Source: W2P13-069 sp963590525
GTDB lineage: Bacteria; Actinomycetota; Coriobacteriia; Coriobacteriales; QAMH01
Direction of reading: 5' to 3'
NCBI GenBank assembly: GCA_963590525.1
Contig: CAVAPV010000055.1
Coordinates: 1 to 13,217 of the forward strand
Length of the DNA stretch: 13,217 nt
Of this stretch, positions 1-6,199 are shown one piece after another (within the stretch, counting starts at the first letter, position 1; each line of letters starts with the position of its first letter). The notes below the pieces were generated by a model. The model ran no database searches, was not told where the DNA came from, and saw only the letters and a program-made list of their open reading frames with translations. A program made the position numbers and the translations under genes.

Positions 1-654
1 GATGATGACTATGTCGTCTTTTGGGATAAGGTAGCCGTAACCATAATCCTTCGAGATATTCCTGCTGTAAAGGCAATCAAAGAACGGCTCGACGTTATCG
101 TGTACCGGCAAGAACTCCTGAAGCGTTTTGTAAAGTTTGAGCTGCGTTACCGGAAGAGCTCTCCTCACGCTTGAGCGCGGGCCATCGCATCCTACGAGAT
201 AATCTGCCTCAACATCAAAGGGCTCTGAATCACGATTTACAGCATCTTTGAAGGTGGCTGTTACTTTGTCGTCGTTTTGCGTAAGCCCCGTAAAGCGCGT
301 TTGAGGCAAAACTGTGACGTTGCTGGGAAGCATGCTCATCATCCAGTCGTCGAACTTAACGCGGTCGACATTCATGAATCGCAGAGTAGTGGCTTTCTTG
401 ATCTTTCTGTCCCAATCATAGAAGCGAAAGTTGATCCACTCTGGGTCGCAAACGATGTCATTGGGGATGTCGGATACTTTGGATAAAAATTCCTGTGCGT
501 ATTCGTTGAGCATGCCGCCACAGCTTTTTTCGCGAGGCATGGACATGGCATCAACGAGAAGAACGTCGCCTAATGCCGATGCGTATATTGCGGCCATGAC
601 GCCTGCGGGACCCGCCCCTACAACGATAGTCGAGTAGTGTGACTTTATTTGCAC
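1..654 (-). CDS. Geranylgeranyl-reductase-family FAD-dependent oxidoreductase (N-terminal 218 residues, cut by window start)
   Basis: Reading leftward from a GTG at 654-652, the frame stays open for 218 codons to the window edge, so the C-terminus is missing. The N-terminus has the Rossmann dinucleotide motif VVGAGPAG (residues 11-18), which binds the ADP part of FAD. KSCGGML (about 44-50) matches the K-x-C-G-G-G-L motif of geranylgeranyl reductases. GCDGPRSSVRR (about 157-167) is the second FAD motif, and YGYGYLIPKDD near the edge matches the family's PxxYxWxFP-like segment. Relatives reduce isoprenoid double bonds in chlorophyll, archaeal lipids or menaquinone side chains. The substrate cannot be read here; menaquinone or another polyprenyl lipid is a guess. 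The GTG start is supported by an AAAGGAC-type ribosome binding site (about 661-667) six bases away. It is divergent from lgt. A general class A flavoprotein monooxygenase is the alternative. Confidence 0.85.
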   Translation of the reverse strand, partial: MQIKSHYSTIVVGAGPAGVMAAIYASALGDVLLVDAMSMPREKSCGGMLNEYAQEFLSKVSDIPNDIVCDPEWINFRFYDWDRKIKKATTLRFMNVDRVKFDDWMMSMLPSNVTVLPQTRFTGLTQNDDKVTATFKDAVNRDSEPFDVEADYLVGCDGPRSSVRRALPVTQLKLYKTLQEFLPVHDNVEPFFDCLYSRNISKDYGYGYLIPKDDIVII

Positions 655-676
655 GGTTAGGTCCTTTCGGTTGCTT

Positions 677-695
677 GGTCTTGTACAAGGTCTTG
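677..695. repeat. Palindrome flanked by a direct repeat in the divergent intergenic region
   Basis: The 72-base gap between the divergent flavoprotein gene and lgt holds the perfect 10-bp palindrome CTTGTACAAG (680-689). It lies within a direct repeat of GGTCTTG (677-683 and 689-695), offset by 12 bases. This could be an operator, or the palindrome could supply a -10 for the minus-strand gene (TACAAG on that strand). No repressor gene is visible nearby. Ten-bp palindromes arise by chance, so this is tentative. Confidence 0.3.
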
Positions 696-710
696 GCTTG
701 CGTCATCCCA

Positions 711-719
711 TGGTACCAT
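711..719 (+). promoter_or_regulatory. Extended -10 promoter of lgt, probable leaderless transcript
   Basis: TGG-TACCAT has the TGn extension directly upstream of a -10 hexamer with TA and final T. There is no convincing -35. Transcription starting about seven bases downstream would begin at 726/727, which is the ATG at 727. No Shine-Dalgarno sequence precedes either candidate lgt start (718 or 727), as expected for a leaderless message. The upstream ATG at 718 lies inside the -10, so it would not be in the transcript. Confidence 0.5.
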
Positions 720-726
720 GCAGCAT

Positions 727-1551
727 ATGCTAAACGACTTCTACCAAACCCTCGACCCCGTTGCCTTTGCCCTTGGGCCTTTGTCTGTGCGCTGGTATGG
801 ATTGGCCTATATTTGCGGATTTGTCTGCGCTGGGGTTGTAATAGCCCTCACGGCTAAGCGATGGCGCATTCGCTTTGATGCCTATGACGTGACAAGCGCG
901 GTTTGCGCGATAGCTTTTGGCATCATCATCGGCGCAAGGTTGGGTTACTGCCTTTTCTATGGTGACGGTTATTACCTGGCGCATCCGCTTGAGGTGTTTG
1001 CGCTTTCTAACGGCGGAATGTCGTTTCACGGCGGATTAGCAGGTGCCTTTGTGGGCGGTTTTGTCTTTTGCAAGACATCTGGCATGCCTGTGCTGACCCT
1101 TGCAGATCTTGTTGCCTGTGCAGCGCCTATAGGGCTGTTTTTTGGTCGCTGTGCAAATTTTGTCAACGGCGAACTCTACGGCGCTCCTACGACTTTGCCT
1201 TGGGGTGTCGATTTTTTGAATACGGGAGTTATGTACCATCCCTCGCAGTTGTATGAGGCCTTCTTGGAGGGTGTTGTCGTCTTTGCCGTAATGACCTTGC
1301 TCGCAAGAAAAGTACCACCTCGGCCAAGGGGCTTTTTCTTCGGGGTCTTTTTGGTCTTGTATGCTTGCTGCCGAATCTGCATCGAGTTCGTTCGCTTGCC
1401 AGATGTCCAGATCGGGTATTTCTTTGGGACGTGGGGCACTATGGGCCAGCTGCTATGTTTGCCCATGCTCGCCATTGGTCTTGCCCTTCTCGCATATTCT
1501 CTCAAAGTCAAAAAACCGCAAGAGGGTCTTAAATATCAAGAGCAAGAGTAG
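727..1551 (+). CDS. lgt: Prolipoprotein diacylglyceryl transferase
   Basis: Lgt is an integral membrane enzyme that moves a diacylglyceryl group from phosphatidylglycerol to the lipobox cysteine of prolipoproteins, the first step of lipoprotein maturation. Counting from the ATG at 727, the protein has 274 residues and about seven hydrophobic segments. VRWYGLAY (about 21-28) carries the conserved tyrosine after Arg-Trp. The H-G-G motif is in MSFHGGLAG (His about 101). The signature GRCANFVNGE (about 140-149) contains the Arg, Asn and Glu known to be needed in this family. A charged tail rich in Lys, Gln and Glu ends the protein. An in-frame ATG at 718 would add three residues, but it lies inside the predicted -10, so 727 is preferred. 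yebC follows after 82 bases with no clear terminator between, so readthrough is possible. Confidence 0.95.
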   Translation: MLNDFYQTLDPVAFALGPLSVRWYGLAYICGFVCAGVVIALTAKRWRIRFDAYDVTSAVCAIAFGIIIGARLGYCLFYGDGYYLAHPLEVFALSNGGMSFHGGLAGAFVGGFVFCKTSGMPVLTLADLVACAAPIGLFFGRCANFVNGELYGAPTTLPWGVDFLNTGVMYHPSQLYEAFLEGVVVFAVMTLLARKVPPRPRGFFFGVFLVLYACCRICIEFVRLPDVQIGYFFGTWGTMGQLLCLPMLAIGLALLAYSLKVKKPQEGLKYQEQE

Positions 1552-1633
1552 TAAACTAAATCTTTGTCTGTGCTTAACCAGCTGTGTAGTGCAGCTTTCC
1601 AACAAATACGATTAGTCGAGGGAAGGGGTAGAT

Positions 1634-2431
1634 ATGTCCGGACATTCTAAATGGGCTACCACCAAACACCGCAAAGGCGCTCAGGACGCCAAGCGCTCTG
1701 CGCTTTTCTCTAAGCTGAGCCGCGTTATCACTGTTGCCGCCAAAGAGGGTGGAGACCCCAATCCCGACAACAACGCCTCCTTGGCCGCCGCAATCGCCAA
1801 GGCCAAGGGTTACTCCATGCCCAAGGACAAGATTCAAGTCGCCATCGACAAGGCCTTTGGCAATGGCGGAGATGCCGCTTCTTGGGAAACCGTCATCTAC
1901 GAGGGTTACGGCCCCGCTGGCATCGGCATGTACGTCGAGTGCCTGACCGACAACCGCAATCGCACCGCTGCCGATGTCCGCAGCGCCTTTAACAAATCTG
2001 GCGGCAGCCTTGCAACGAGCGGTTCTGTTGCCTTCCAGTTTGAGAAAAAGGGCCAGATCACTATCGAGAAGGTCATCGAGGGCGACGGCAAGAAGGTTGC
2101 AGACAAGCAAAACGCTCCTGCCGACGAGGATGAGTTCATGATGGTCGTTGCCGAGGCTGGTGCAGACGACTACATCGACGCCGATGAGGACTGGGTTGTC
2201 TTTACTGCCCCTACAGATCTCATGGCTGTCAAGAATGGGATTGAGGCTCAGGGCATCGAGGTCAAGGGTGCAGAGCTCATCATGGAGGCCACCAACCCCG
2301 TTGCTGTCAGCGTCGAGGACGCTAAGAAAGTCCAGCGCCTTATCGAGCGTCTCGAGGATTTCGACGATGTTCAGTCTGTTTCCCACACCATGGAGATCAC
2401 CGAAGAGATCGCAGCTGCTTTGGAAGAGTAA
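1634..2431 (+). CDS. yebC: YebC/TACO1-family protein
   Basis: The protein has 265 residues and opens with MSGHSKWATTKHRK, the hallmark N-terminus of the YebC/TACO1 family. Further family segments include YEGYGPAGIGMYVECLTDN (about 94-112) and TADVR-like AADVRSAFNKSGGSL. Bacterial members were long listed as transcriptional regulators; later work on bacterial YebC and mitochondrial TACO1 ties the family to translation, helping ribosomes through difficult stretches such as polyproline. The ATG at 1634 has a strong GGAAGGGG binding site. The protein is somewhat longer than the usual 240-250 residues because of an extra Gly/Lys/Asp-rich segment around residues 139-157 (EGDGKKVADKQ to DEDEF). A possible -10, TACGAT, lies at 1607-1612. 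yebC next to ruvC is a very common gene order, but here a terminator separates the two. Confidence 0.95.
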   Translation: MSGHSKWATTKHRKGAQDAKRSALFSKLSRVITVAAKEGGDPNPDNNASLAAAIAKAKGYSMPKDKIQVAIDKAFGNGGDAASWETVIYEGYGPAGIGMYVECLTDNRNRTAADVRSAFNKSGGSLATSGSVAFQFEKKGQITIEKVIEGDGKKVADKQNAPADEDEFMMVVAEAGADDYIDADEDWVVFTAPTDLMAVKNGIEAQGIEVKGAELIMEATNPVAVSVEDAKKVQRLIERLEDFDDVQSVSHTMEITEEIAAALEE

Positions 2432-2454
2432 GATCTTTTTGCAATAACCTTGAG

Positions 2455-2488
2455 GGAGCTGTGCAAATGCGCGGCTCCTTTTCTTTTT
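2455..2488 (+). terminator. Intrinsic terminator after yebC
   Basis: A 10-bp stem, GGAGCTGTGC (2455-2464) with GCGCGGCTCC (2469-2478), includes two G-U pairs and a four-base AAAT loop. It is followed by TTTTCTTTTT (2479-2488). It lies 24 bases after the yebC stop and separates yebC from the ruv operon. Confidence 0.9.
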
Positions 2489-2527
2489 CATGATTTCTTG
2501 ATTCTGCTCCAAAGAGCTATCCTCGTA

Positions 2528-2536
2528 TGCTAAAAT
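2528..2536 (+). promoter_or_regulatory. Extended -10 promoter of the ruvCAB operon
   Basis: TGC-TAAAAT is an extended -10 whose hexamer matches TATAAT at five of six positions. No good -35 is seen, which the TGn extension can compensate for. Predicted start near 2543 leaves a leader of about 24 bases before the ruvC TTG. Confidence 0.6.
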
Positions 2537-2566
2537 CGAACAAATGTTTGAAATGATGGGATAGCT

Positions 2567-3148
2567 TTGAGTTCAACGATGATTATGGGAATCGACCCCG
2601 GTCTAGCGCATACGGGTTGGGGCGTAATAGAAGAGCATGGAGCCAAGGTCAGCGCTGTGGCTTACGGTTGCATAGAAACCGAGGCTGACCAAGACCTTGC
2701 ATTAAGGCTTTGCATCATTCAAGACAAGATTACGGCTGTGCTTGAGAGATATGAGCCAGACGAGCTTGGTATCGAGGGTATCTACTTTGGCGTAAACACC
2801 AAAAGCGCTATCGCAACGGCCCATTCGAGAGGGGCGGTTCTCGTTGCCGCGGGGCGTAAGAAGGTCGTCGTTGGCGAGTACACCCCCATGCAGATAAAAA
2901 AGGCGCTTGTTGGAACCGGGTCTGCCGATAAAGCGCAGGTTCAGTATATGGTTAAAGCTGTCTTGGGGCTTGATCATATGCCCAAGCCCGACCACGCGGC
3001 AGATGCGCTTGCTGCCGCGGTCTGTCATGCGCGCCTGAGATCTATCGAGGCTTCAGCTAGGAGAATGAACCGGCATATGCACTTGCACGCAAGCGAGAGG
3101 GATGCCTGGACAGACAAGGTCGCATTGATGAAGGAGGGGCAGCGTTGA
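2567..3148 (+). CDS. ruvC: Crossover junction endodeoxyribonuclease RuvC
   Basis: RuvC is the dimeric, metal-dependent nuclease that cuts Holliday junctions after RuvAB migration. The protein has 193 residues. The RNase-H-like fold is marked by MGIDPGLAHTGWG (Asp10), LGIEGIYFGVN (Glu70) and PDHAADALAAA (His143, Asp146). The third metal-site position is His rather than the Asp of E. coli RuvC (Asp138); the Thermus enzyme also uses His there, so activity is expected. About 40 residues follow the AADALAAA motif, ending in a charged His/Arg/Lys-rich tail. The TTG at 2567 is chosen because GGGA (2558-2561) sits at a suitable distance; ATG at 2579 or 2585 would shorten the protein by four or six residues and cannot be excluded. 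The stop overlaps the ruvA start. Confidence 0.95.
   Translation: MSSTMIMGIDPGLAHTGWGVIEEHGAKVSAVAYGCIETEADQDLALRLCIIQDKITAVLERYEPDELGIEGIYFGVNTKSAIATAHSRGAVLVAAGRKKVVVGEYTPMQIKKALVGTGSADKAQVQYMVKAVLGLDHMPKPDHAADALAAAVCHARLRSIEASARRMNRHMHLHASERDAWTDKVALMKEGQR
3131..3139 (+). promoter_or_regulatory. Ribosome binding site fixing the ruvA TTG start
   Basis: AAGGAGGGG lies inside the last codons of ruvC, five bases before the TTG at 3145. This strong site is the main support for the TTG start. The TTGA overlap (3145-3148) with the ruvC stop suggests coupled translation. Confidence 0.8.
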
Positions 3149-3732
3149 TTTCCTTTCTCAGAGGCAAGGTTGTTTTAGTGGGTGCTTACGCGCTTATCCT
3201 TGATGTTGGCGGCGTTGGATACGAGATCTATATGTCGTCAAAAGCATTGGCAAGTTTGCCGCCAAGTGGCGAGGAGTGTCTCGTTTTGGTGAGCATGCAC
3301 ATAAAGGATGACAAGATCACGCTCTTTGGTTTTAAAGACGAGCTGGAGAAGACCGTTTACACAAACCTTACCAGCGTGAGCGGTATCGGGCCTAAACTCG
3401 CGCTGGCAGCTTTGTCTACTTATACGGCATCGCAAGTTGCTCAGTTTGTTTCTGATGGAGATGTTGCCGCGATTTGCAAGGTCTCAGGCATCGGCAAAAA
3501 AACAGCTCAACGCATTGTCTTGGAACTCAAAGGCGTTTTGCATAAGGATGCAGATCAACCCGCAGCTGTGCCTGAGCAACAGAAGGCTTTTGCAGACGCT
3601 CGTGCGGCATTGCTGTCGATGGGCTTTGGCGATGATGAGGTTTCGGCTGCTCTTGATTGCGTGGACAAGTCTGCAGAAGACGTGTCGGTTATTGTGAGAT
3701 CTGCTCTCAAGAATGTTGGTGGAGGTCGCTGA
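3145..3732 (+). CDS. ruvA: Holliday junction branch migration protein RuvA
   Basis: RuvA is the tetrameric scaffold that holds the four-way junction flat and loads two RuvB rings. The 195 residues show all three domains. The OB-fold (about 1-63) contains the acidic-pin residues Asp55 and Asp56, matching Glu55/Asp56 of E. coli RuvA. Two helix-hairpin-helix motifs follow: TSVSGIGPKLALA (76-88) and KVSGIGKKTAQRI (about 112-124). After a linker of roughly 20 residues, domain III (about 145-195) is expected to bind RuvB. The TTG start overlaps ruvC by four bases, and the stop shares one base with the ruvB start. Length is normal for the family. Confidence 0.96.
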   Translation: MISFLRGKVVLVGAYALILDVGGVGYEIYMSSKALASLPPSGEECLVLVSMHIKDDKITLFGFKDELEKTVYTNLTSVSGIGPKLALAALSTYTASQVAQFVSDGDVAAICKVSGIGKKTAQRIVLELKGVLHKDADQPAAVPEQQKAFADARAALLSMGFGDDEVSAALDCVDKSAEDVSVIVRSALKNVGGGR

Positions 3733-4778
3733 TGGCATGGGAAGCAGATGATTTTGAAGCAAAGCGAAGCGCAAGGTCTCAAGAAAGGCTTGTCGATTTA
3801 GCATCAACTCCAGAAGAGGCAAGTGCAGAGGTCTCGCTTAGACCTAAGACTTTGCGTGAGTATTTGGGGCAGACTCGCATCAAGGAAAACCTCGACATCC
3901 TTATCAAGGCTGCAAAGTTTAGGGAAGAGCCTTTGGACCATTTGCTCTTTAGTGGGCCTCCGGGTCTGGGCAAAACGACGTTGGCGACAGTTGTGGCAAA
4001 CGAGATGGGCGTCAACATAAAGACGACGTCGGGTCCCGCTATAGAGCGCGCTGGAGATCTTGCAGCGATACTTACCAACCTCGATGAGGGCGACGTCTTG
4101 TTCATCGATGAGATTCATCGCATGAACCGTGCCGTGGAGGAGGTTCTCTATCCTGCGATGGAAGACTTTGCCCTTGATATCGTCATCGGACAGGGCCCTG
4201 CCGCACGATCTATCAGGCTTGACATCCCCAGGTTCACATTGGTTGCTGCCACAACAAGAAGCGGCATGCTCACCGGTCCTTTACGCGATCGCTTTGGCGC
4301 TAGCTTCAGGCTCGATTATTACTCACCTGCCGAGCTGAGGGATATCGTTGTCAGGTCTGCGACGATACTGGGAATCGAGGTAAGCGAGGACGGCGCTATG
4401 GAAATAGCCTGTCGCAGCCGTGCCACGCCGCGACTTGCCAATAGGCTTCTCAAGCGCGTCCGCGATTATGCGCAGGTAAGAGCAAACGGTGTCATAACAG
4501 CTCCTGTTGCTCGCGACGCACTTGCGTTTTTTGAGGTCGACAGCATTGGGCTTGATCCTATGGACAACAAGATATTGGATCTTTTGGTTCGCACCTTTGA
4601 GGGTAGGCCTGTTGGGCTTACGACTATCGCAAGCGCGCTTGGAGAGGAGCCGGACTCTTTGGAGGACGTCTACGAGCCTTTCTTGTTGCAGCAAGGCCTC
4701 TTGGTTAGGACGCCTAAGGGAAGGCAGGCCACACGCGCGGCGTTTGCCCATGTCGGTTGCCCGTATCCAGAGAACTAG
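3732..4778 (+). CDS. ruvB: Holliday junction branch migration ATPase RuvB
   Basis: RuvB is the hexameric AAA+ motor that pulls DNA through the RuvA-bound junction. The ATG at 3732 gives 348 residues, normal for RuvB. Walker A is GPPGLGKT (75-82) and Walker B is LFIDEIH (123-129). Sensor 1 is ATTR (173-176), and LRDRFG (about 184-189) carries the arginine finger. The sensor 2 region is SRATPRLANRLL. The C-terminal winged helix includes GRPVGLTTIA and LLQQGLLVRTPKGR. The frame is open upstream of 3732, but a longer start would overlap ruvA extensively; GGAGG at 3721-3725 fits the ATG at 3732. It is the last gene of the operon. The following 162-base gap shows no clear terminator. Confidence 0.97.
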   Translation: MAWEADDFEAKRSARSQERLVDLASTPEEASAEVSLRPKTLREYLGQTRIKENLDILIKAAKFREEPLDHLLFSGPPGLGKTTLATVVANEMGVNIKTTSGPAIERAGDLAAILTNLDEGDVLFIDEIHRMNRAVEEVLYPAMEDFALDIVIGQGPAARSIRLDIPRFTLVAATTRSGMLTGPLRDRFGASFRLDYYSPAELRDIVVRSATILGIEVSEDGAMEIACRSRATPRLANRLLKRVRDYAQVRANGVITAPVARDALAFFEVDSIGLDPMDNKILDLLVRTFEGRPVGLTTIASALGEEPDSLEDVYEPFLLQQGLLVRTPKGRQATRAAFAHVGCPYPEN

Positions 4779-4889
4779 GTCTTTTATTTGCCAATGTCAT
4801 GTGTGGCTTGAGCCGTCTTTGGTTACGTAGCGAGTTGGGCGTTCTTTGCCGCTTGGTTGAGCGTCGGGTGCCCATCTGCTGCCTTGCCG

Positions 4890-4898
4890 TGGTATCTT
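4890..4898 (+). promoter_or_regulatory. Extended -10 promoter of metK
   Basis: TGG-TATCTT has the TGn extension and matches TATAAT at four of six positions. Predicted start near 4905 gives a leader of about 36 bases, too short for a SAM riboswitch; I see no such fold in the 162 bases upstream of metK. No convincing -35 is present. Confidence 0.45.
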
Positions 4899-4940
4899 AA
4901 CCCCTGTTCAATTTGCAATTACTCGTTTGGAGCATGTTTC

Positions 4941-6182
4941 ATGAGTGAGAACTCCTACCTTTTCACCTCCGAGTCTGTCACCGAAGGGCATCCTGATAAG
5001 ATCTGCGATCAGATCTCGGACGCTATTGTAGACGCCATCTTTGCAAAGGAGATCGAACTGGCCAAGTCCGGCTATGTGTCTCCCGATGGTCTCAAGGCTG
5101 ATCCTGACAACGTTCGAATCGCGTGCGAGACCATGGTTACGACCGGTCTTGTCCTTGTAGCCGGAGAGGTTCGCACCCAAGCTTACATAGATGTAGATAG
5201 CATCGTGCGCGATGTTATCCGCGAGATCGGCTACACGCGAGCCAAGTTTGGTTTTGATGCTGATACCTGCGGTGTTATCAACGCTATCCACGAGCAAAGC
5301 CCCGATATCGCCCAAGGCGTAGACAACAGCACAGAAAACCGCGAGGACTCTGCAGATCCTTTAGATGTCATCGGCGCCGGCGATCAGGGAATGATGTTTG
5401 GTTATGCCTGCAACGAGACCTCTACTTTGATGCCGATGCCTATTTTCTTGGCACATCGTCTGAGCGAGCGTTTGACGGCTGTGCGCAAAGACGAGACGCT
5501 TGCATACTTGCGTCCTGATGGCAAAACCCAGGTTTCGGTGCGCTATATCGACGGCAAGCCCGTTGCAGTTGAGAAGGTCCTTATCTCTACGCAACATTCG
5601 GAGGAAGTCGAACTCGAGCAGATCAGGCGCGATCTTGTCGAGCACGTCATCTCGCCTGTATTCGAGCAGGAAGGCGTTAATTGGAAGGATGCCCAGGTCT
5701 ACATCAACCCCACGGGTCGTTTTGTGGTTGGCGGGCCCATGGGAGATTGCGGTCTTACGGGCCGCAAGATTATCGTTGACACGTACGGCGGCATGGGCCG
5801 TCATGGCGGTGGTGCCTTTAGCGGTAAGGACTGCACTAAAGTCGACCGCTCTGGCGCCTATGCGGCCCGTTGGGTGGCTAAAAACGTTGTGGCTGCGGGC
5901 TTGGCTGATCGTTGCGAGGTTCAGATTGCCTATGCTATCGGTGTCGCCCGTCCGCTAAGCCTTCTGGTTGAGACCTTTGGCACCAACAAGGTTGCGGTTG
6001 AGGATATCGAGCGTGCTGTCAGCGCCACCTTTGACTTGAGACCGGGCGCGATTATCCGCGACCTCGACCTCCGTCGCCCGATTTATCGTAAAACTGCTGC
6101 CTATGGCCATTTTGGGCGCGAGGAATTTCCTTGGGAGCAAACTAACAAGACACAACAGCTGCGCGCTGCCGCCGGCTTGTAG
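4941..6182 (+). CDS. metK: S-adenosylmethionine synthetase
   Basis: MetK joins methionine and ATP to make S-adenosylmethionine, releasing phosphate and pyrophosphate, in the cytoplasm. From the ATG at 4941 the protein has 413 residues. Family motifs are complete: GHPDK (16-20), GAGDQG (145-150), the STQHSEE segment (about 216-222), INPTGRFVVGGPMGDCGLTG (about 255-274), the glycine-rich GGGAFSGKD (289-297) and the C-terminal FGREEFPWE. It is about 30 residues longer than E. coli MetK, mainly from an insertion near residues 36-58 (after DAIF) and a Ser/Thr/Asn/Glu/Asp segment near 129-138. Both fall between core elements, so activity is expected. GGAG (4929-4932) lies eight bases before the ATG. 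An in-frame start at 4857 would add 28 residues without family similarity and is not favoured. priA follows after 17 bases. Confidence 0.97.
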   Translation: MSENSYLFTSESVTEGHPDKICDQISDAIVDAIFAKEIELAKSGYVSPDGLKADPDNVRIACETMVTTGLVLVAGEVRTQAYIDVDSIVRDVIREIGYTRAKFGFDADTCGVINAIHEQSPDIAQGVDNSTENREDSADPLDVIGAGDQGMMFGYACNETSTLMPMPIFLAHRLSERLTAVRKDETLAYLRPDGKTQVSVRYIDGKPVAVEKVLISTQHSEEVELEQIRRDLVEHVISPVFEQEGVNWKDAQVYINPTGRFVVGGPMGDCGLTGRKIIVDTYGGMGRHGGGAFSGKDCTKVDRSGAYAARWVAKNVVAAGLADRCEVQIAYAIGVARPLSLLVETFGTNKVAVEDIERAVSATFDLRPGAIIRDLDLRRPIYRKTAAYGHFGREEFPWEQTNKTQQLRAAAGL

Positions 6183-6199
6183 TTCCAAGGCGCTTTTGG

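Noticed and set aside
1580..1596. Small inverted repeat AGCTG/CAGCT between lgt and yebC, considered as a terminator
   Set aside because: The stem is only five bp and no U-run follows.
1574..2512. Minus-strand open frame of 312 codons opposite yebC
   Set aside because: It is a shadow of yebC, which has clear family similarity on the + strand. The antisense frame also runs through the yebC terminator and lacks a recognisable domain.
3657..3731. Longer RuvB starting inside ruvA
   Set aside because: It would overlap ruvA by 76 bases; the ATG at 3732 has GGAGG at good spacing and gives a typical RuvB N-terminus.
4779..4940. Possible SAM riboswitch upstream of metK
   Set aside because: No multi-stem fold or conserved SAM-riboswitch core is visible, and the predicted leader is only about 36 bases.
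4857..4940. Longer MetK N-terminus starting at 4857
   Set aside because: The extra 28 residues lack family similarity and contain the proposed promoter, while the ATG at 4941 has a GGAG site and the expected MetK N-terminus.
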